Shown: positions 18,518 through 27,013 of the stretch, piece by piece | How positions within the stretch are numbered: position 1 is the first letter of the stretch | Layout of the letters: each line of letters begins with the position of its first letter | Assembly: GCF_000820305.1 (NCBI RefSeq) | Contig: NZ_CDBH01000002.1 | Coordinates: forward strand, 1 to 42,823 | DNA length: 42,823 nucleotides | Origin: Aeromonas dhakensis | Lineage (GTDB): Bacteria > Pseudomonadota > Gammaproteobacteria > Enterobacterales > Aeromonadaceae | Reading direction: 5' to 3' | Made by a program: the position numbers and the translations under genes | The notes under the pieces: model-generated | What the model was told of the DNA's origin: nothing | The model's input: only the letters and a program-made list of their open reading frames with translations | Database searches by the model: none

Positions 18518-19344
18518 AGTCCTTCTCCATGCCACGGCGTTAGGCGACGCTGCAGCGCACGTAAACCAAGTTCCAGAGTGAAGGCGATCAGGGCGATCAC
18601 CAGAATGCCCGCCAGCACCACGTCGGTGGCGAGAAATTCGCCGGCGGCTTGAACCATGAAACCCACGCCGCGGGTGGCGGCGATGAGCTCGGCCGCCACC
18701 AGGGTGGACCAGCCGACCCCGAGCCCGATGCGCAGCCCGGTGAGCATGTCCGGCAGGGCGCCGGGCACGATGACGTACCACAGTACCTGCCAGCGGTTGG
18801 CGCCGAGCGCCCGGGCGGCCCGCAGTCGCACCTGCTTGGCGCCCTGCACTCCCGCCAGGGTGGCCATGGCGACGGGCGCGAAGATGGCCAGATAGATGAG
18901 CAGCACCTTGGAGGTTTCGCCGATGCCAAACCAGATCACCATGAGTGGCAGGTAGGCAAGGGGCGGCACTGGCCGGTAGAGCTCGATCAGCGGGTCGAGC
19001 ATGCCGCGCAGGGTGGGGCTGAGCCCCATGGCGAGACCCACCGTTACGCCGCACAGGGTGGCGGCCGCGAGGGCGATGAGGATGCGCTGCAAACTGGCGG
19101 CGAGGTGCTGCCAGAGGGTGGCGTCCATGAAGCCCTGCGGCCCGGCGAGGGTGGCAAATTGCTGCAGCACCTGGGCGGGAGGGGGCAGAAACAGCGGGCT
19201 TATCAGCCCGAGCCTGGCCACCAGCCACCAGAGCGCTAGGAGGGAACCCAGGGTCAGCAGACTTATCCCAAGCCGGCGTGGCAGCGGCCAGCGTAGGCGT
19301 ATCCGGCGGGCCGGGTCGAGCGGGCGGGAGAGGGTGAGGCTCAT
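18514..19344 (-). CDS. tauC: taurine ABC transporter permease
   Basis: 276 residues, six predicted membrane helices of the SsuC/TauC type. The cytoplasmic EAA loop is visible as [39 protein letters not shown] around residues 165-205 (key residues ARALGA...VIVPGALP). It forms the membrane channel for TauA/TauB. ATGA overlaps join it to tauB upstream and tauD downstream. Confidence 0.94.
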   Translation of the reverse strand: MSLTLSRPLDPARRIRLRWPLPRRLGISLLTLGSLLALWWLVARLGLISPLFLPPPAQVLQQFATLAGPQGFMDATLWQHLAASLQRILIALAAATLCGVTVGLAMGLSPTLRGMLDPLIELYRPVPPLAYLPLMVIWFGIGETSKVLLIYLAIFAPVAMATLAGVQGAKQVRLRAARALGANRWQVLWYVIVPGALPDMLTGLRIGLGVGWSTLVAAELIAATRGVGFMVQAAGEFLATDVVLAGILVIALIAFTLELGLRALQRRLTPWHGEGL

Positions 19345-20108
19345 GCAAACACCTCCCGCTCGGCAAAGACCCGCTCCAGCACATACTCGCGCCGCGCGAT
19401 GAAGGCGGGATCCGACTTGATGCTGCGGCAGGGCTCGCCGGCGGCGAAGCGGCGGCCAAAATCCAGGGTGAGCCGCTCCATGACTCTCCCCGGCGCCGGG
19501 GAGAGCAGCACCAGCTCGGTGGCCATGAACACCGCCTCCTCGATGTCGTGGGTGATGAGCAGTACCTGCCGGCGCTGCTCGTGCCACAGGCGCAGCAGCA
19601 GGGTCTGCATCTGCTCGCGGGTAAAGGCGTCGAGGGCGCCGAAGGGTTCGTCGAGCAGTAGCAGTTGCGGTTGGGTGGCCAGCGCCCGGGCGATGCCGAC
19701 CCGCTGGCGTTGGCCGCCGGAGAGCTGCCAGACCGGCTTGGCGTGGGCTTCTTCCAGCCCCACCTTGCGCAGCATGGCCAGCGCGCTGGCCTCGCGTTCG
19801 CGGCGCGGCACGCCGGCCAGCTGCAGGCCGAAGGCGACGTTGTCCAGCACGTTGCGCCAGGGCAGCAGCCCCTCGTGCTGAAAGACCACCCCCCGCTCGG
19901 CGCCGGGGCCGCGCACCGGTTGCCCCTGCAGGCTGATGGTGCCCTGTTGGGCGGGCTGAAAACCGGCGATGAGGTTGAGCAAGGTGGTCTTGCCGCAGCC
20001 GGAGGGGCCGAGCACCACCATCAGCTCGCCTGCATCCAGGGTCAGGTTGATGTTGTCGAGGACTCTGCGTCCGGCGTAATCGGCACAAAGGTGAGTGAGC
20101 TGCAGCAT
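19341..20108 (-). CDS. tauB: taurine ABC transporter ATP-binding protein
   Basis: 255 residues. Walker [10 protein letters not shown] near residue 34-42, Q-loop [14 protein letters not shown] signature [15 protein letters not shown], Walker [13 protein letters not shown] and switch His in [10 protein letters not shown] are all present. It energises sulfonate import with TauC. It starts 23 bases after the tauA stop. Confidence 0.95.
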   Translation of the reverse strand: MLQLTHLCADYAGRRVLDNINLTLDAGELMVVLGPSGCGKTTLLNLIAGFQPAQQGTISLQGQPVRGPGAERGVVFQHEGLLPWRNVLDNVAFGLQLAGVPRREREASALAMLRKVGLEEAHAKPVWQLSGGQRQRVGIARALATQPQLLLLDEPFGALDAFTREQMQTLLLRLWHEQRRQVLLITHDIEEAVFMATELVLLSPAPGRVMERLTLDFGRRFAAGEPCRSIKSDPAFIARREYVLERVFAEREVFA

Positions 20109-20131
20109 GCATGCCTCCTTGTGTTGCGGGG

Positions 20132-21106
20132 TCAGCGGGCGTGAGCCTTGACGAAGCGGTCGGTCACGTAGGCGCGATAATCACTGCCGGCACTCTGCAC
20201 CTTGCCTTGCTCCTTGAGAAAGCGACTGGTGTCCACCAGGGTCTGGTTCACCAGCTCCCCCAGCTCGGCACCCTGCTGGCTGGCGCTCAGGTAGCTGTTG
20301 CCCCTGACCAGCGCGGGCACGTCCGCCTCGGGTACGCCGCTCAGGCTGGCCAGCTTGGCGAGGTTGTCCGGCTTGGCGAGCCAGCCGTCGGGGTTGGCCA
20401 GGTAGTCGCGCTGGGCCGCCAGGGTGCTGTCGACGAAGGCCTGCACCAGCTCGGGATGGGCCTTGGCGAACGCCTTGCGTACCACCCAGACATCCAGGGT
20501 GGGGGCTCCCCACTCGCCCACCTGGGCCGAGTCGGTCAGCACCTTGCCGCCCTTGGTCAGCTCGTTGAGGGCTGGCGCCCAGACATAGGCGCCATCGATG
20601 TCACCCCGCTGCCAGGCGGCGATGATGGCCGGTGGCTGCAGGTTGACGATCTGCAGGCTGGCCGGATCCACTCCCCAGTGCCGCAGCGCGGCCAGCAGGC
20701 TGTAGTGGGTGGTGGAGGTAAAGGGCACGGCGATGCGCTTGCCGGCCAGGGCTGCGGGGGAGTTGAGCCCGGGCTTGACCACCAGCGCTTCCGAGTTGCC
20801 GAGCTTGGAGGCGAGCAGAAACACCTCGATGGGCACCTGCTGGTTGGCGGCTACCGCCAGCGGGCTGGAACCTATGTTGCCGATCTGCACGTCGCCGGAG
20901 GCGAGTGCCCGCACCACGCTGGCGCCGCTGTCGAACTTGAGCCACTTCACCGTGGCGCCGCTGCTGCGGGCAAAGGTGTCGTCGGCCTGGGCCACCTTGG
21001 CCGGTTCGGCCGAGGTCTGGTAGGCCACAGTAACGTCCACGGCCCTGGCTTGCAGGCTGAGCAGGGCGAGCGCCGCCAGCCAGAGGGAATGTCCTTTTCC
21101 TGTCAT
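20132..21106 (-). CDS. tauA: taurine ABC transporter substrate-binding protein
   Basis: 324 residues with a Sec signal peptide cleaved after LQARA, then [23 protein letters not shown], the start of a SsuA/TauA/NMT1-type periplasmic binding protein. Segments [17 protein letters not shown] and [20 protein letters not shown] are typical of the group. It delivers taurine to TauC. It is the first gene of tauABCD; GGAG precedes the ATG. The upstream region is AT-rich and holds several GCCATAT-like words (on the minus strand) that could be sites for a LysR regulator such as CysB or Cbl. Confidence 0.93.
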   Translation of the reverse strand: MTGKGHSLWLAALALLSLQARAVDVTVAYQTSAEPAKVAQADDTFARSSGATVKWLKFDSGASVVRALASGDVQIGNIGSSPLAVAANQQVPIEVFLLASKLGNSEALVVKPGLNSPAALAGKRIAVPFTSTTHYSLLAALRHWGVDPASLQIVNLQPPAIIAAWQRGDIDGAYVWAPALNELTKGGKVLTDSAQVGEWGAPTLDVWVVRKAFAKAHPELVQAFVDSTLAAQRDYLANPDGWLAKPDNLAKLASLSGVPEADVPALVRGNSYLSASQQGAELGELVNQTLVDTSRFLKEQGKVQSAGSDYRAYVTDRFVKAHAR

Positions 21107-21255
21107 GATATTGCTCCATCGGGGGAATGAAGCGGCAGTTTTCCCATTTATTGGGAGATTGAGGAAAGACCGAAAATATATGGCTGATGAAATATGGTTC
21201 TTAGAAAAAGAACGGCAATAAAATCCGTTTATTCATATATCTCAATATGGCAAGT

Positions 21256-21269
21256 CGATATTTGGTGGC
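21256..21269 (-). promoter_or_regulatory. shared 14-base word upstream of tauA (candidate operator)
   Basis: GCCACCAAATATCG on the minus strand, 150 bases before the tauA start; exact match to 17546-17559 upstream of the hydrolase lipoprotein gene. Confidence 0.35.
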
Positions 21270-21375
21270 TGGCAATGAGTGCTGAAAAAATGCTGAAAAT
21301 ATCGGCAATCTTATTCGAATATGGCAATGCTTGCCCAGTTATTGAATATCGAACCGGTTTGGCTGATTGGGCGGA

Positions 21376-21404
21376 TAAAATAAAACCCGCCGGTTGGGCG
21401 GGTT
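21376..21404 (-). terminator. terminator of the YdcF-like gene
   Basis: Read on the minus strand, AACCCGC pairs with GCGGGTT around a short loop, followed by TTTATTTTAT. It lies about 75 bases after the stop of the minus-strand gene. Confidence 0.85.
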
Positions 21405-21478
21405 GGTATGGGGCAGGGGATGCCGCTGAGGCAAGACGCGCGCTGGCAACGGGCCGGGTGAGCACGGCCCACCCGGAC

Positions 21479-22585
21479 TCAACGCTCCAGCAGGGGGGCG
21501 GAGCGGTAGCTCCAGAGCCCATAGGTGCGCAGGGCGTCGCGGTAGATGCCGAGCAGCTCGCTGTCGCTCACCTTGGCAAGCTCGGAGAGCGGTTTGTCGG
21601 GATAGCTGACGCTGTCTATCCGGATCCCGGCCGGCCCGCTCTGCCAGCAGGCGATCTCCAGCAATGTCTGGCCCCGGCGCACATGGCTAGCGGAGCTCAC
21701 CAGGGTGGCGTACTCGATCTGGTGGCGGGCGAGGGCATAGCCGCTGTAGAGGGCGTTCTCTACCGTGCTGGTGGCGTAGTTCTCCTCGATGATGCGGGAG
21801 CGATCGATCCCCTTTTTCACCAGCCAGTCGGCCATCAGCTTGCCCTCGGTCTGACGGTGCTGGGGCACGCCGCCGGTCAGGATGATGAGGGCCGCCGGGT
21901 TGGCCTTGGCCAGCGCCCGGGTGGTTTCCAGCCGGCCCAGCAGGATGTCGTGCATGGAGCCGTCGGGATTGAGGGCATAACCCAGGGTGACGATGGCCCG
22001 GTTGCCCGGCTTGGGTGAGCGTTCACCCTGCTCCTTGAGCGGGGTGGCGACAACGCGCTCGACCGTATCGAAGATGCGCTGCAGATCGGCGGCCCGGCCG
22101 GGATTGAGGGTCGCCAGCTTGCTTTGATACCCCTTGGCGGCGGTCTCGTTGTGCTTGAAGGTCTGCCAGGTGGCGAGGTAGGTCAGCAGGTCGATGTCAT
22201 CGGGCGCGGTGCTGAGGGCCTGCTCGAACAGGCCGATGGCCTTGTCCACGTTGCCGTTGTAGATCTGGGCATTGGCCGCCGAGATGAGCAGGTCGGTGCG
22301 ATAGGGCTCGAGCTGGTAGGCCTGCAGCAGCAGCTCGGTGACCTGCTCCATGTTGCTCGGCATCTTGGCGGTGAAGCCGGCGGTGGAGATGCGGGCGGGG
22401 GATTTGAAGATCTGCCAGGCGTCCGCCAGCAGCTGATCCACCACTTGGCGCTTGCTGATGTACTGGTCGTAATTCTGCTCCTTTTGCAGGGAGCGTACCG
22501 GGGTAGCCCAGGCTTCGGAAGGGAGCACGGCAGGCAGTGTCAGCAGGCCGGCCAGCGTCAGGGCAATCGCGGTTCTTTTCATCAT
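21479..22585 (-). CDS. exported TPR-YdcF (DUF218) family protein
   Basis: 368 residues from ATG 22585 (or 22582). A Sec signal peptide (LAGLLTLPAVLPSEAWA) is followed by a helical repeat region with TPR character at about residues 75-160 (LLLQAYQLEPYRTDLLISAANAQIYNGNVDKAIGLFEQAL area). The C-terminal half is a YdcF/ElyC-type DUF218 domain: IVTLGYALNPDGSMHDILLGRL, IILTGGVP, EGKLMADWLVKKGI, ENYATSTVENALYS and LVSSASHVRRG. ElyC and SanA relatives act in envelope or peptidoglycan physiology; the enzymatic activity is not established. The longer frame to 22633 would hide the signal peptide. Confidence 0.85.
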   Translation of the reverse strand: MMKRTAIALTLAGLLTLPAVLPSEAWATPVRSLQKEQNYDQYISKRQVVDQLLADAWQIFKSPARISTAGFTAKMPSNMEQVTELLLQAYQLEPYRTDLLISAANAQIYNGNVDKAIGLFEQALSTAPDDIDLLTYLATWQTFKHNETAAKGYQSKLATLNPGRAADLQRIFDTVERVVATPLKEQGERSPKPGNRAIVTLGYALNPDGSMHDILLGRLETTRALAKANPAALIILTGGVPQHRQTEGKLMADWLVKKGIDRSRIIEENYATSTVENALYSGYALARHQIEYATLVSSASHVRRGQTLLEIACWQSGPAGIRIDSVSYPDKPLSELAKVSDSELLGIYRDALRTYGLWSYRSAPLLER

Positions 22586-23115
22586 GATGGCGTTCCACCG
22601 AAGGTTGATGGCTCCAGGCCATTCCAGGACCATGGGGCTTTTTCAATAAAAACATAAACTTGGTGATTGGTCAGTGTACCGCGTCGCGGCATGAAAAAAC
22701 GTGAACCGCTTCGGTTATCCGGGGAAGGGGGCACTGTTTGCCCTATTCGGGGGGAGCGAGGTGTGGTTTCCCTGTGAAGTGGCTCAGTTGTGGCGCAATC
22801 CTGCCGCGTTTTCGGCGAAAAGGAGAACGGCCGTGAAAAAGTTGACGGTGCCAATCGTTTTACCGCTTTTTCTGTGACTGCGATCACTGTACCATCGCCG
22901 CCCGACCTGCCACCCGGCGCGCGGCTCCCTGCGTTCTGGTTGGCGTCACCCGATACTCGCCGTCACCCGGAACGTGAATGACCCCAGGATGGGACCCGCC
23001 ACTAACCTGTAGGTTTGTGGTCTGCGTGTCGCGGGGTCGGCACCTCTCCCGCCCGCTCCCTGCGATGCCTGTCTGCAGACTTGCCGTATGAAACTTCTCT
23101 CTTCATAGGTGCAAG
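22586..23115. other. long intergenic region upstream of nupC
   Basis: 530 bases. It contains the promoter of the minus-strand YdcF-like gene and the control region of nupC, including a CRP-type site at 22873-22888. A small palindrome AACCTGTAGGTT lies near 23005. The 101-codon minus-strand frame here has no recognisable features and overlaps the regulatory sites, so it was not accepted. Confidence 0.5.
22873..22888 (+). promoter_or_regulatory. CRP-type binding site upstream of nupC
   Basis: TGTGA-CTGCGA-TCACT at 22873-22888 matches the CRP consensus TGTGA-N6-TCACA except for the last base. It is about 230 bases upstream of nupC. In E. coli nupC is activated by cAMP-CRP, which supports the reading. 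The site also lies between two divergent genes and could serve either. Confidence 0.65.
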
Positions 23116-24327
23116 ATGACGCTGTTATTGAGTCTGGTCGGTATGCTGGCCCTGATGTTTATCGCCTGGCTGGCCAGTGAAAACCGCCGTGCCATCCGCT
23201 GGCGGACCGTGCTGGGGGCGCTCGCCCTGCAAACCGGCTTTGCCGCCCTGGTGCTCTACTTTCCCCCCGGCCAAATCATGCTCGGCGCCATGAGCAACGG
23301 CGTCTCCGCCCTGCTCGGCTTTGCCGACAGCGGCATCCGCTTCGTGTTTGGCGATCTGGCCAGCAACGGCTTCATCTTCGCCGTGCGGGTGCTGCCGCTG
23401 GTGATCTTCATCAGCGCGCTGATCGCCGTGCTCTATCACTTCGGCATCATGCTGTGGGTGATCCGGGTGTTGGGGGGCGGCATTCACCGCCTGCTCGGCA
23501 CCAGCCGCGCCGAATCCCTGGTGGCCACCGGCAACATCTTCCTCTCCCAGGGGGAATCCCCGCTGCTGATCCGCCCCTTCCTGGCCGGCATGACCCGCTC
23601 CGAGCTGTTTGCGGTGATGACCTGCGGCATGGCCTCGGTGGCAGGATCTGTGCTCGGTGGTTACGCCGGACTGGGGGTGGATCTGAAATACCTGATTGCG
23701 GCCTCTTTCATGGCGGCGCCGGGGGGCCTCTTGATGGCCAAGCTGCTGGTGCCTGAGCAGCAGCAGGTGAACGAGCAGGCCGAGATCACCCTCGACAAGA
23801 GCGACTACAGCAACGCCATCGACGCCCTGGCGGGCGGCGCCATGAGCGGCATGAAGATCGCGGTGGCCATCGGCACTATCCTGCTGGCCTTTGTCAGCGT
23901 GATCACCATGATCAACGCCGGTCTCACCACCGTCGGCGAGTGGTTCGGCTGGGCCGACCTCTCCCTGCAGCAGGTGCTGGGCTATCTGTTTGCCCCGGTG
24001 GCCTGGCTTATCGGCGTGCCGGCCAGCGAGATGATGGCGGCAGGGTCACTCATCGGCCAGAAGGTGATCATGAACGAGTTCGTTGCCTACCTGGACTTTG
24101 CCAACATCAAGCAGGATCTGAGCGCCCACACCCAGATCATCATCACCTTCGCCCTCTGTGGTTTTGCCAACCTGGGCTCCATTGCGGTGCAGCTCGGCTC
24201 CATCGGCACCATGGCGCCGGAGCGCCGCCACGACGTGGCGAGCCTCGGCTTCAAGGCGGTGCTGGCCGCGACCCTGGCCAACCTGATGAGCGCCACCCTG
24301 GCGGGGCTGTTCGCTTCCCTCGGCTAA
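23116..24327 (+). CDS. nupC: concentrative nucleoside transporter, NupC family
   Basis: 403 residues, polytopic. Sequence features of the CNT family are visible: FVFGDL.SNGFIFAVRVLPLVIFISAL near 80-105, the motif GNIFLSQGESPLLIRPFL near 140 (nucleoside and sodium/proton site), MTCGMASVAGSVLGGYAG near 175, GVPASEMMAAGSLIG.K...NEFVAY near 300, and the C-terminal CGFANLGSIAVQLGSIG.MAPERR. It imports nucleosides with protons or sodium. Whether it is closer to NupC or NupX cannot be settled by eye. AGGTGCAAG precedes the ATG. Confidence 0.93.
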   Translation: MTLLLSLVGMLALMFIAWLASENRRAIRWRTVLGALALQTGFAALVLYFPPGQIMLGAMSNGVSALLGFADSGIRFVFGDLASNGFIFAVRVLPLVIFISALIAVLYHFGIMLWVIRVLGGGIHRLLGTSRAESLVATGNIFLSQGESPLLIRPFLAGMTRSELFAVMTCGMASVAGSVLGGYAGLGVDLKYLIAASFMAAPGGLLMAKLLVPEQQQVNEQAEITLDKSDYSNAIDALAGGAMSGMKIAVAIGTILLAFVSVITMINAGLTTVGEWFGWADLSLQQVLGYLFAPVAWLIGVPASEMMAAGSLIGQKVIMNEFVAYLDFANIKQDLSAHTQIIITFALCGFANLGSIAVQLGSIGTMAPERRHDVASLGFKAVLAATLANLMSATLAGLFASLG

Positions 24328-24347
24328 GCGACCCTTGCCTCCATGCA

Positions 24348-24379
24348 CACCCCGTCTCGCCACTGGCGCGGCGGGGTGT
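24348..24379 (+). terminator. hairpin after nupC, possible terminator
   Basis: ACACCCCG (24348-24355) pairs with CGGGGTGT (24372-24379), with an inner CGCCA/TGGCG stem. There is no T-run, so a terminator role is only likely. Confidence 0.45.
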
Positions 24380-24509
24380 CGTTCATCTGGCGCCAGCCAC
24401 TGACGCCTCGGCACGGCGTGGGCTCGACAGGGGCGGGCGCAGGCGGTAGCGTGATGACGCGCGGCCAGTCCGCGCCCGTTCAGGCATTCATATAACAAGG
24501 AATCACACC

Positions 24510-24953
24510 ATGACCCGTCTCTCTCGCGCATTGGCGCTCTCCCTGCTGCTGGTCGGCGCCGCGCCGGCGTTTGCCGCCGCCACCTATACCTCTGATCTGC
24601 TGCTGTCGGCGGACTTCAAGGCCACCTGGGCCAAGGCGACCCAGGGCATCAAGAACCTGCCCAAGTGGGTGCGCAGCGGCAACGGCACCAGCTCCCCGCT
24701 TGAAGCCGTGGCCGGTACACCGTATCAGAGCGGCTCGGTCTGCAAACCTCATGACTGCGCCAGCCACTACATGCAGCTGCTGGTGGATGCCAAGGCCAAA
24801 CGGGTATGGGGCGTGCTGATCGACCTGCCAGATAGCGACGCCGCCCGCGAAACCCCGTCCAAATTCGCCCGCTACACCTGGCTCGGCCAGCCGGACAAGG
24901 GGATGCAGGCCGCCCTGATGAAGCAGGTGGAGGCCGACCCCAACTGGCAGTAA
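24510..24953 (+). CDS. ivy: inhibitor of vertebrate lysozyme (Ivy)
   Basis: 147 residues with a Sec signal peptide cleaved after AFA. The diagnostic lysozyme-binding loop CKPHDC is present near residue 75, flanked by the Cys pair that closes it. The pattern NLPKWVRSGNGTSSP...AGTPYQSGSVCKPHDCASHYM is typical of Ivy. Ivy works in the periplasm, putting its loop into the active site of c-type lysozymes, and may also restrain endogenous lytic transglycosylases. AAGGA lies eight bases before the ATG. A strong terminator follows. Confidence 0.95.
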   Translation: MTRLSRALALSLLLVGAAPAFAAATYTSDLLLSADFKATWAKATQGIKNLPKWVRSGNGTSSPLEAVAGTPYQSGSVCKPHDCASHYMQLLVDAKAKRVWGVLIDLPDSDAARETPSKFARYTWLGQPDKGMQAALMKQVEADPNWQ

Positions 24954-24965
24954 GCATCAAAAAGC

Positions 24966-24993
24966 AAAAACCTCTGCCTGGGCAGAGGTTTTT
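24966..24993. terminator. bidirectional terminator after ivy
   Basis: The stem AAAAACCTCTGCC/GGCAGAGGTTTTT with a tiny loop ends in a run of seven T on the plus strand and a matching A-run on the other side. It lies between convergent genes. Confidence 0.93.
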
Positions 24994-25022
24994 TTATGGC
25001 GAAGGAGTGATGGGGCAGGGCG

Positions 25023-25565
25023 CTAGCGGCTCAGGATCCGCACCGAGCGGATGCGATTGTTGAAGTCGGTCGCCTCCTGCTCGCCGCCCTTGCGGGTGTA
25101 GTAGCCACCGCGAAAATCGGTCTCCTCGAAGAAACGTACCACCCAGCCAGCCGGCACGGTGAAGGAGGAGATGCGATTGGCAAAGCCGTAGCGGCCGAGA
25201 TCCGCAATATCCCGGTCGATGCGCAGGGACTCGCCACTCTGGTGGGCACCGTCAAACACCAGCAGGGTGCTGGCATCGTCGCTCTCATCGAGTGTGGTGG
25301 TGATGCAGCTTGCCTTGGCCGCCTCGCAAAACAGGCTGTTGTTGCCTTGGCCCTGCTCACAGCGGCGGCTCACCTTCTGGCGCGCCAGCCACTCGCTGCG
25401 CCCCGCATCGGCATAGACGCTGTTGAAGGGGGTCAGGGTACAGACGTGGATACGCCCGCCGCCATTGCTTTGGCCGTTCACCACGATCTGGGGATTGATA
25501 AGGATATCGGCGCGGGCCGCTGTGCTCAGGGTCAACAGCGCCAGCAGGGCAAACAGCTGGTTCAT
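25023..25565 (-). CDS. secreted protein with beta/gamma-crystallin-like domain
   Basis: 180 residues with a signal peptide cleaved after ARA. The N-terminal half has four Cys (HVCTLTPF, SRRCEQG, LFCEAAKASC), probably in disulfides. The C-terminal ~80 residues read like a pair of beta/gamma-crystallin Greek-key motifs: TLLVFDGAHQSGESLRI... NRISSFTVPAGW, then VVRFFEETDFRGGYYT... NRIRSVRIL. The (N)xI(S/R)S pattern is where calcium-binding crystallins carry N/D-x-x-S-S. Function is unknown; bacterial relatives bind calcium or act as inhibitors or toxins. It stands alone, convergent with ivy. Confidence 0.72.
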   Translation of the reverse strand: MNQLFALLALLTLSTAARADILINPQIVVNGQSNGGGRIHVCTLTPFNSVYADAGRSEWLARQKVSRRCEQGQGNNSLFCEAAKASCITTTLDESDDASTLLVFDGAHQSGESLRIDRDIADLGRYGFANRISSFTVPAGWVVRFFEETDFRGGYYTRKGGEQEATDFNNRIRSVRILSR

Positions 25566-25689
25566 GGATGAGATCTTGCCAGTTCAAGGGGCGGCAAGAA
25601 TTGCCGAGACGCAGCCCCGACGCAAGAGGGGGCGGCGCCCGCTGCGACACTCCTTGCCCGCCATCGATGCAAAGATGCAGGGCCCAAAG

Positions 25690-25718
25690 CAGAACACCGG
25701 CGCAAGGCCGGTGTTCTG
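25690..25718 (-). terminator. hairpin after the DUF3297 gene, probable terminator
   Basis: A 12-bp stem (25690-25701 with 25707-25718) with a 5-base loop. Read on the minus strand it is followed by CTTTGGG, a poor U-tract. Confidence 0.5.
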
Positions 25719-25762
25719 AACAGCATGGCGGCGGGCCCGACGGGGCGCGCGGTCAGGGCGGC

Positions 25763-26005
25763 TTAGGCGTAGAAGGCCTCGACCGTGCCCTTGACGGTGA
25801 TCAGCATGGGGTTGCCGTAGCGATCCTTGGCCTTGGGGGAGGGGATCTTCACCCAACCTTCGCTGATGCAGTACTCCTCGACATTGGTGCGCTCCTTGCC
25901 GTTCACGCGAATGCCGATCTCGTGCTGGAAGCACTCCGCCACATGGTGCGGGCTGCGCGGGTTGGCCGCCAGACGGTCGGGCAGGGCCGGTTTGTTGTCG
26001 CTCAT
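25763..26005 (-). CDS. DUF3297 family protein
   Basis: 80 residues. The pattern LPDRLAANPRSPHHVAECFQHEIGIRVNGKERTNVEEYCISEGWVKI and the ending VKGTVEAFY match the small DUF3297 family found widely in proteobacteria. It has no signal peptide, and its function is unknown. It is the last gene before the AT-rich cassette region. Confidence 0.85.
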   Translation of the reverse strand: MSDNKPALPDRLAANPRSPHHVAECFQHEIGIRVNGKERTNVEEYCISEGWVKIPSPKAKDRYGNPMLITVKGTVEAFYA

Positions 26006-26377
26006 TTTATTTACCTGAGTGTGATAAAAAGTGGGTCATTGTAGGCAATGCCCGCCATGGGCTCAAGGTTGGGTTACGTCCCATGGGGGTGGGCAAGGTT
26101 TGGCTATAGCGGCAGGCAGGGCAGTTCGCCCCAAAGAGCAAGATGAGGGAACCGCCGCACACGGGCGGTTTGACGGGGGCTCAAAAAGGTGGGAGTCCTA
26201 TTGTTTCTGTTGTCACCGCATAAAACCTTGTTTATACAGTTGTTCTCTGACAAGGTTGTAGTAAATTTTCGGTTCACTTGGGGAAACATTATATAAGTCT
26301 TCGATTCGTTCCTAAACCAAAATGAACCATCAGATATGTAACAATGGATTCTATTTTACAGTACCAATTGGACTTGC
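26006..26377. other. boundary region between chromosome backbone and cassette array
   Basis: Composition changes from GC-rich to AT-rich within this stretch. It contains repeat A (26129-26190) and an inverted repeat AACCTTGT/ACAAGGTT (26224-26231 with 26250-26257). The last cassette should end with an attC here, but I could not identify one; the inverted repeat might be a degraded one. No gene was found. Confidence 0.5.
26129..26190 (+). repeat. flanking repeat A
   Basis: The core AGAGCAAGATGAGGGAACCG, then a GC hairpin and TTTGACGGGGG. It is related, with gaps, to 30812-30876 at the other side of the cassette array, in the same orientation. Confidence 0.6.
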
Positions 26378-26952
26378 CTAGCTTTTTAACTGAGTTTGAC
26401 CTAGGCATTTCTGATAATAAATGTAGCCGACAAGTAATGGGATGTTTTTTGTAGATTCCATCAATACTTTAAAATCTTGTTGAGAATAAAAATGTGTATC
26501 TACAATCTCGATAGAAATTAATGGGCTTTTATCGATAAGAGAAATTCCACTTGAATGTCTACCCAAAATATCAAATAGAATAAATTTTCCATAAACCAGA
26601 CCAAACTTAACTTCTTTTGCCCACTCATAGTTTTTGACTCTCAGTTGGTTCTCGTAACCTTTATTATCAGCCCAAGGGTTTTCGAAGTAACCAAAATCAT
26701 GTGTTGTCGTTCATTATGAGCGTCACTTTCAGTAGCACCTGGATCAACATCATTACAGACCGACTTTTTCTCAAGGAAATGTGGAGTTTTAGGATGATTT
26801 CTGATTCCTAGCTGATGATTGCCATCAGCCATATATCTAAGATCTTTTTCTCTCAGTTCAGTTCTGCGCTCATCGAGAAAAAGCTCTCGATAAGAGACCG
26901 GTTCCTACTCTTCATTCTCGTTGTAATAGTAAGCCACCTCATATTTAGGCAC
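26378..26952 (-). pseudogene. decayed cassette gene of unknown function
   Basis: A GTG start at 26952 has a good ribosome site (AAGGAG) and begins VPKYEVAYYYNENEE. It then meets an in-frame TAG at 26905-26907. Reading continues in the same frame (EPVSYRELFLDERR...), shifts frame near 26700-26712 (NERQ to HDFGYFENPW) and again near the T-run at about 26590 (GKF to ILFDILGRHSSG), and ends at the TAG at 26378. Joined, it would give about 190 residues. A segment HFLEKKSVC...ATESDAHNERQ faintly recalls CoiA-like proteins, but I do not recognise the family. Three lesions in an AT-rich cassette point to decay; sequencing errors are an alternative. Confidence 0.55.
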
Positions 26953-26970
26953 TTTCTATACTCCTTATAG

Positions 26971-27013
26971 CCCTAACGTCTTGTTAAGGATCGGTTTGAA
27001 CCAATTGTTATAT
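26971..27013 (-). other. attC recombination site D (very short, 43 bp)
   Basis: On the minus strand it starts ATATAAC-AATTGGTTCAA and ends TTAACAAGAC-GTTAGGG. The two arms, TAACAATTGGTTCAA and the complement of TTAACAAGACGTTA, pair with one extra base on the first arm, as in integron attC sites. It directly follows the stop of the nuclease-like gene. Confidence 0.75.

Larger units (their letters stand above)
21107..21478. other. regulatory region upstream of tauA and 3' region of the YdcF-like gene
   Basis: 372 bases without a gene. On the minus strand, words of the form (G/A)CCATAT occur near 21176, 21192, 21245 and 21325, and a 14-base word shared with another promoter lies at 21256-21269. 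The end nearer 21478 carries the terminator of the upstream minus-strand gene. The AT-rich part suits LysR-type control of sulfonate genes, but no regulator gene is nearby. Confidence 0.45.

Noticed and set aside
22582..22887. 101-codon minus-strand frame upstream of the YdcF-like gene
   Set aside because: Overlaps the CRP-type site and promoter region and the start of a well-supported gene; no features.
26224..26257. Inverted repeat AACCTTGT/ACAAGGTT as an attC of the last cassette
   Set aside because: It lacks recognisable core boxes and lies over 100 bases from the gene end, so it is mentioned only as a possible degraded site.
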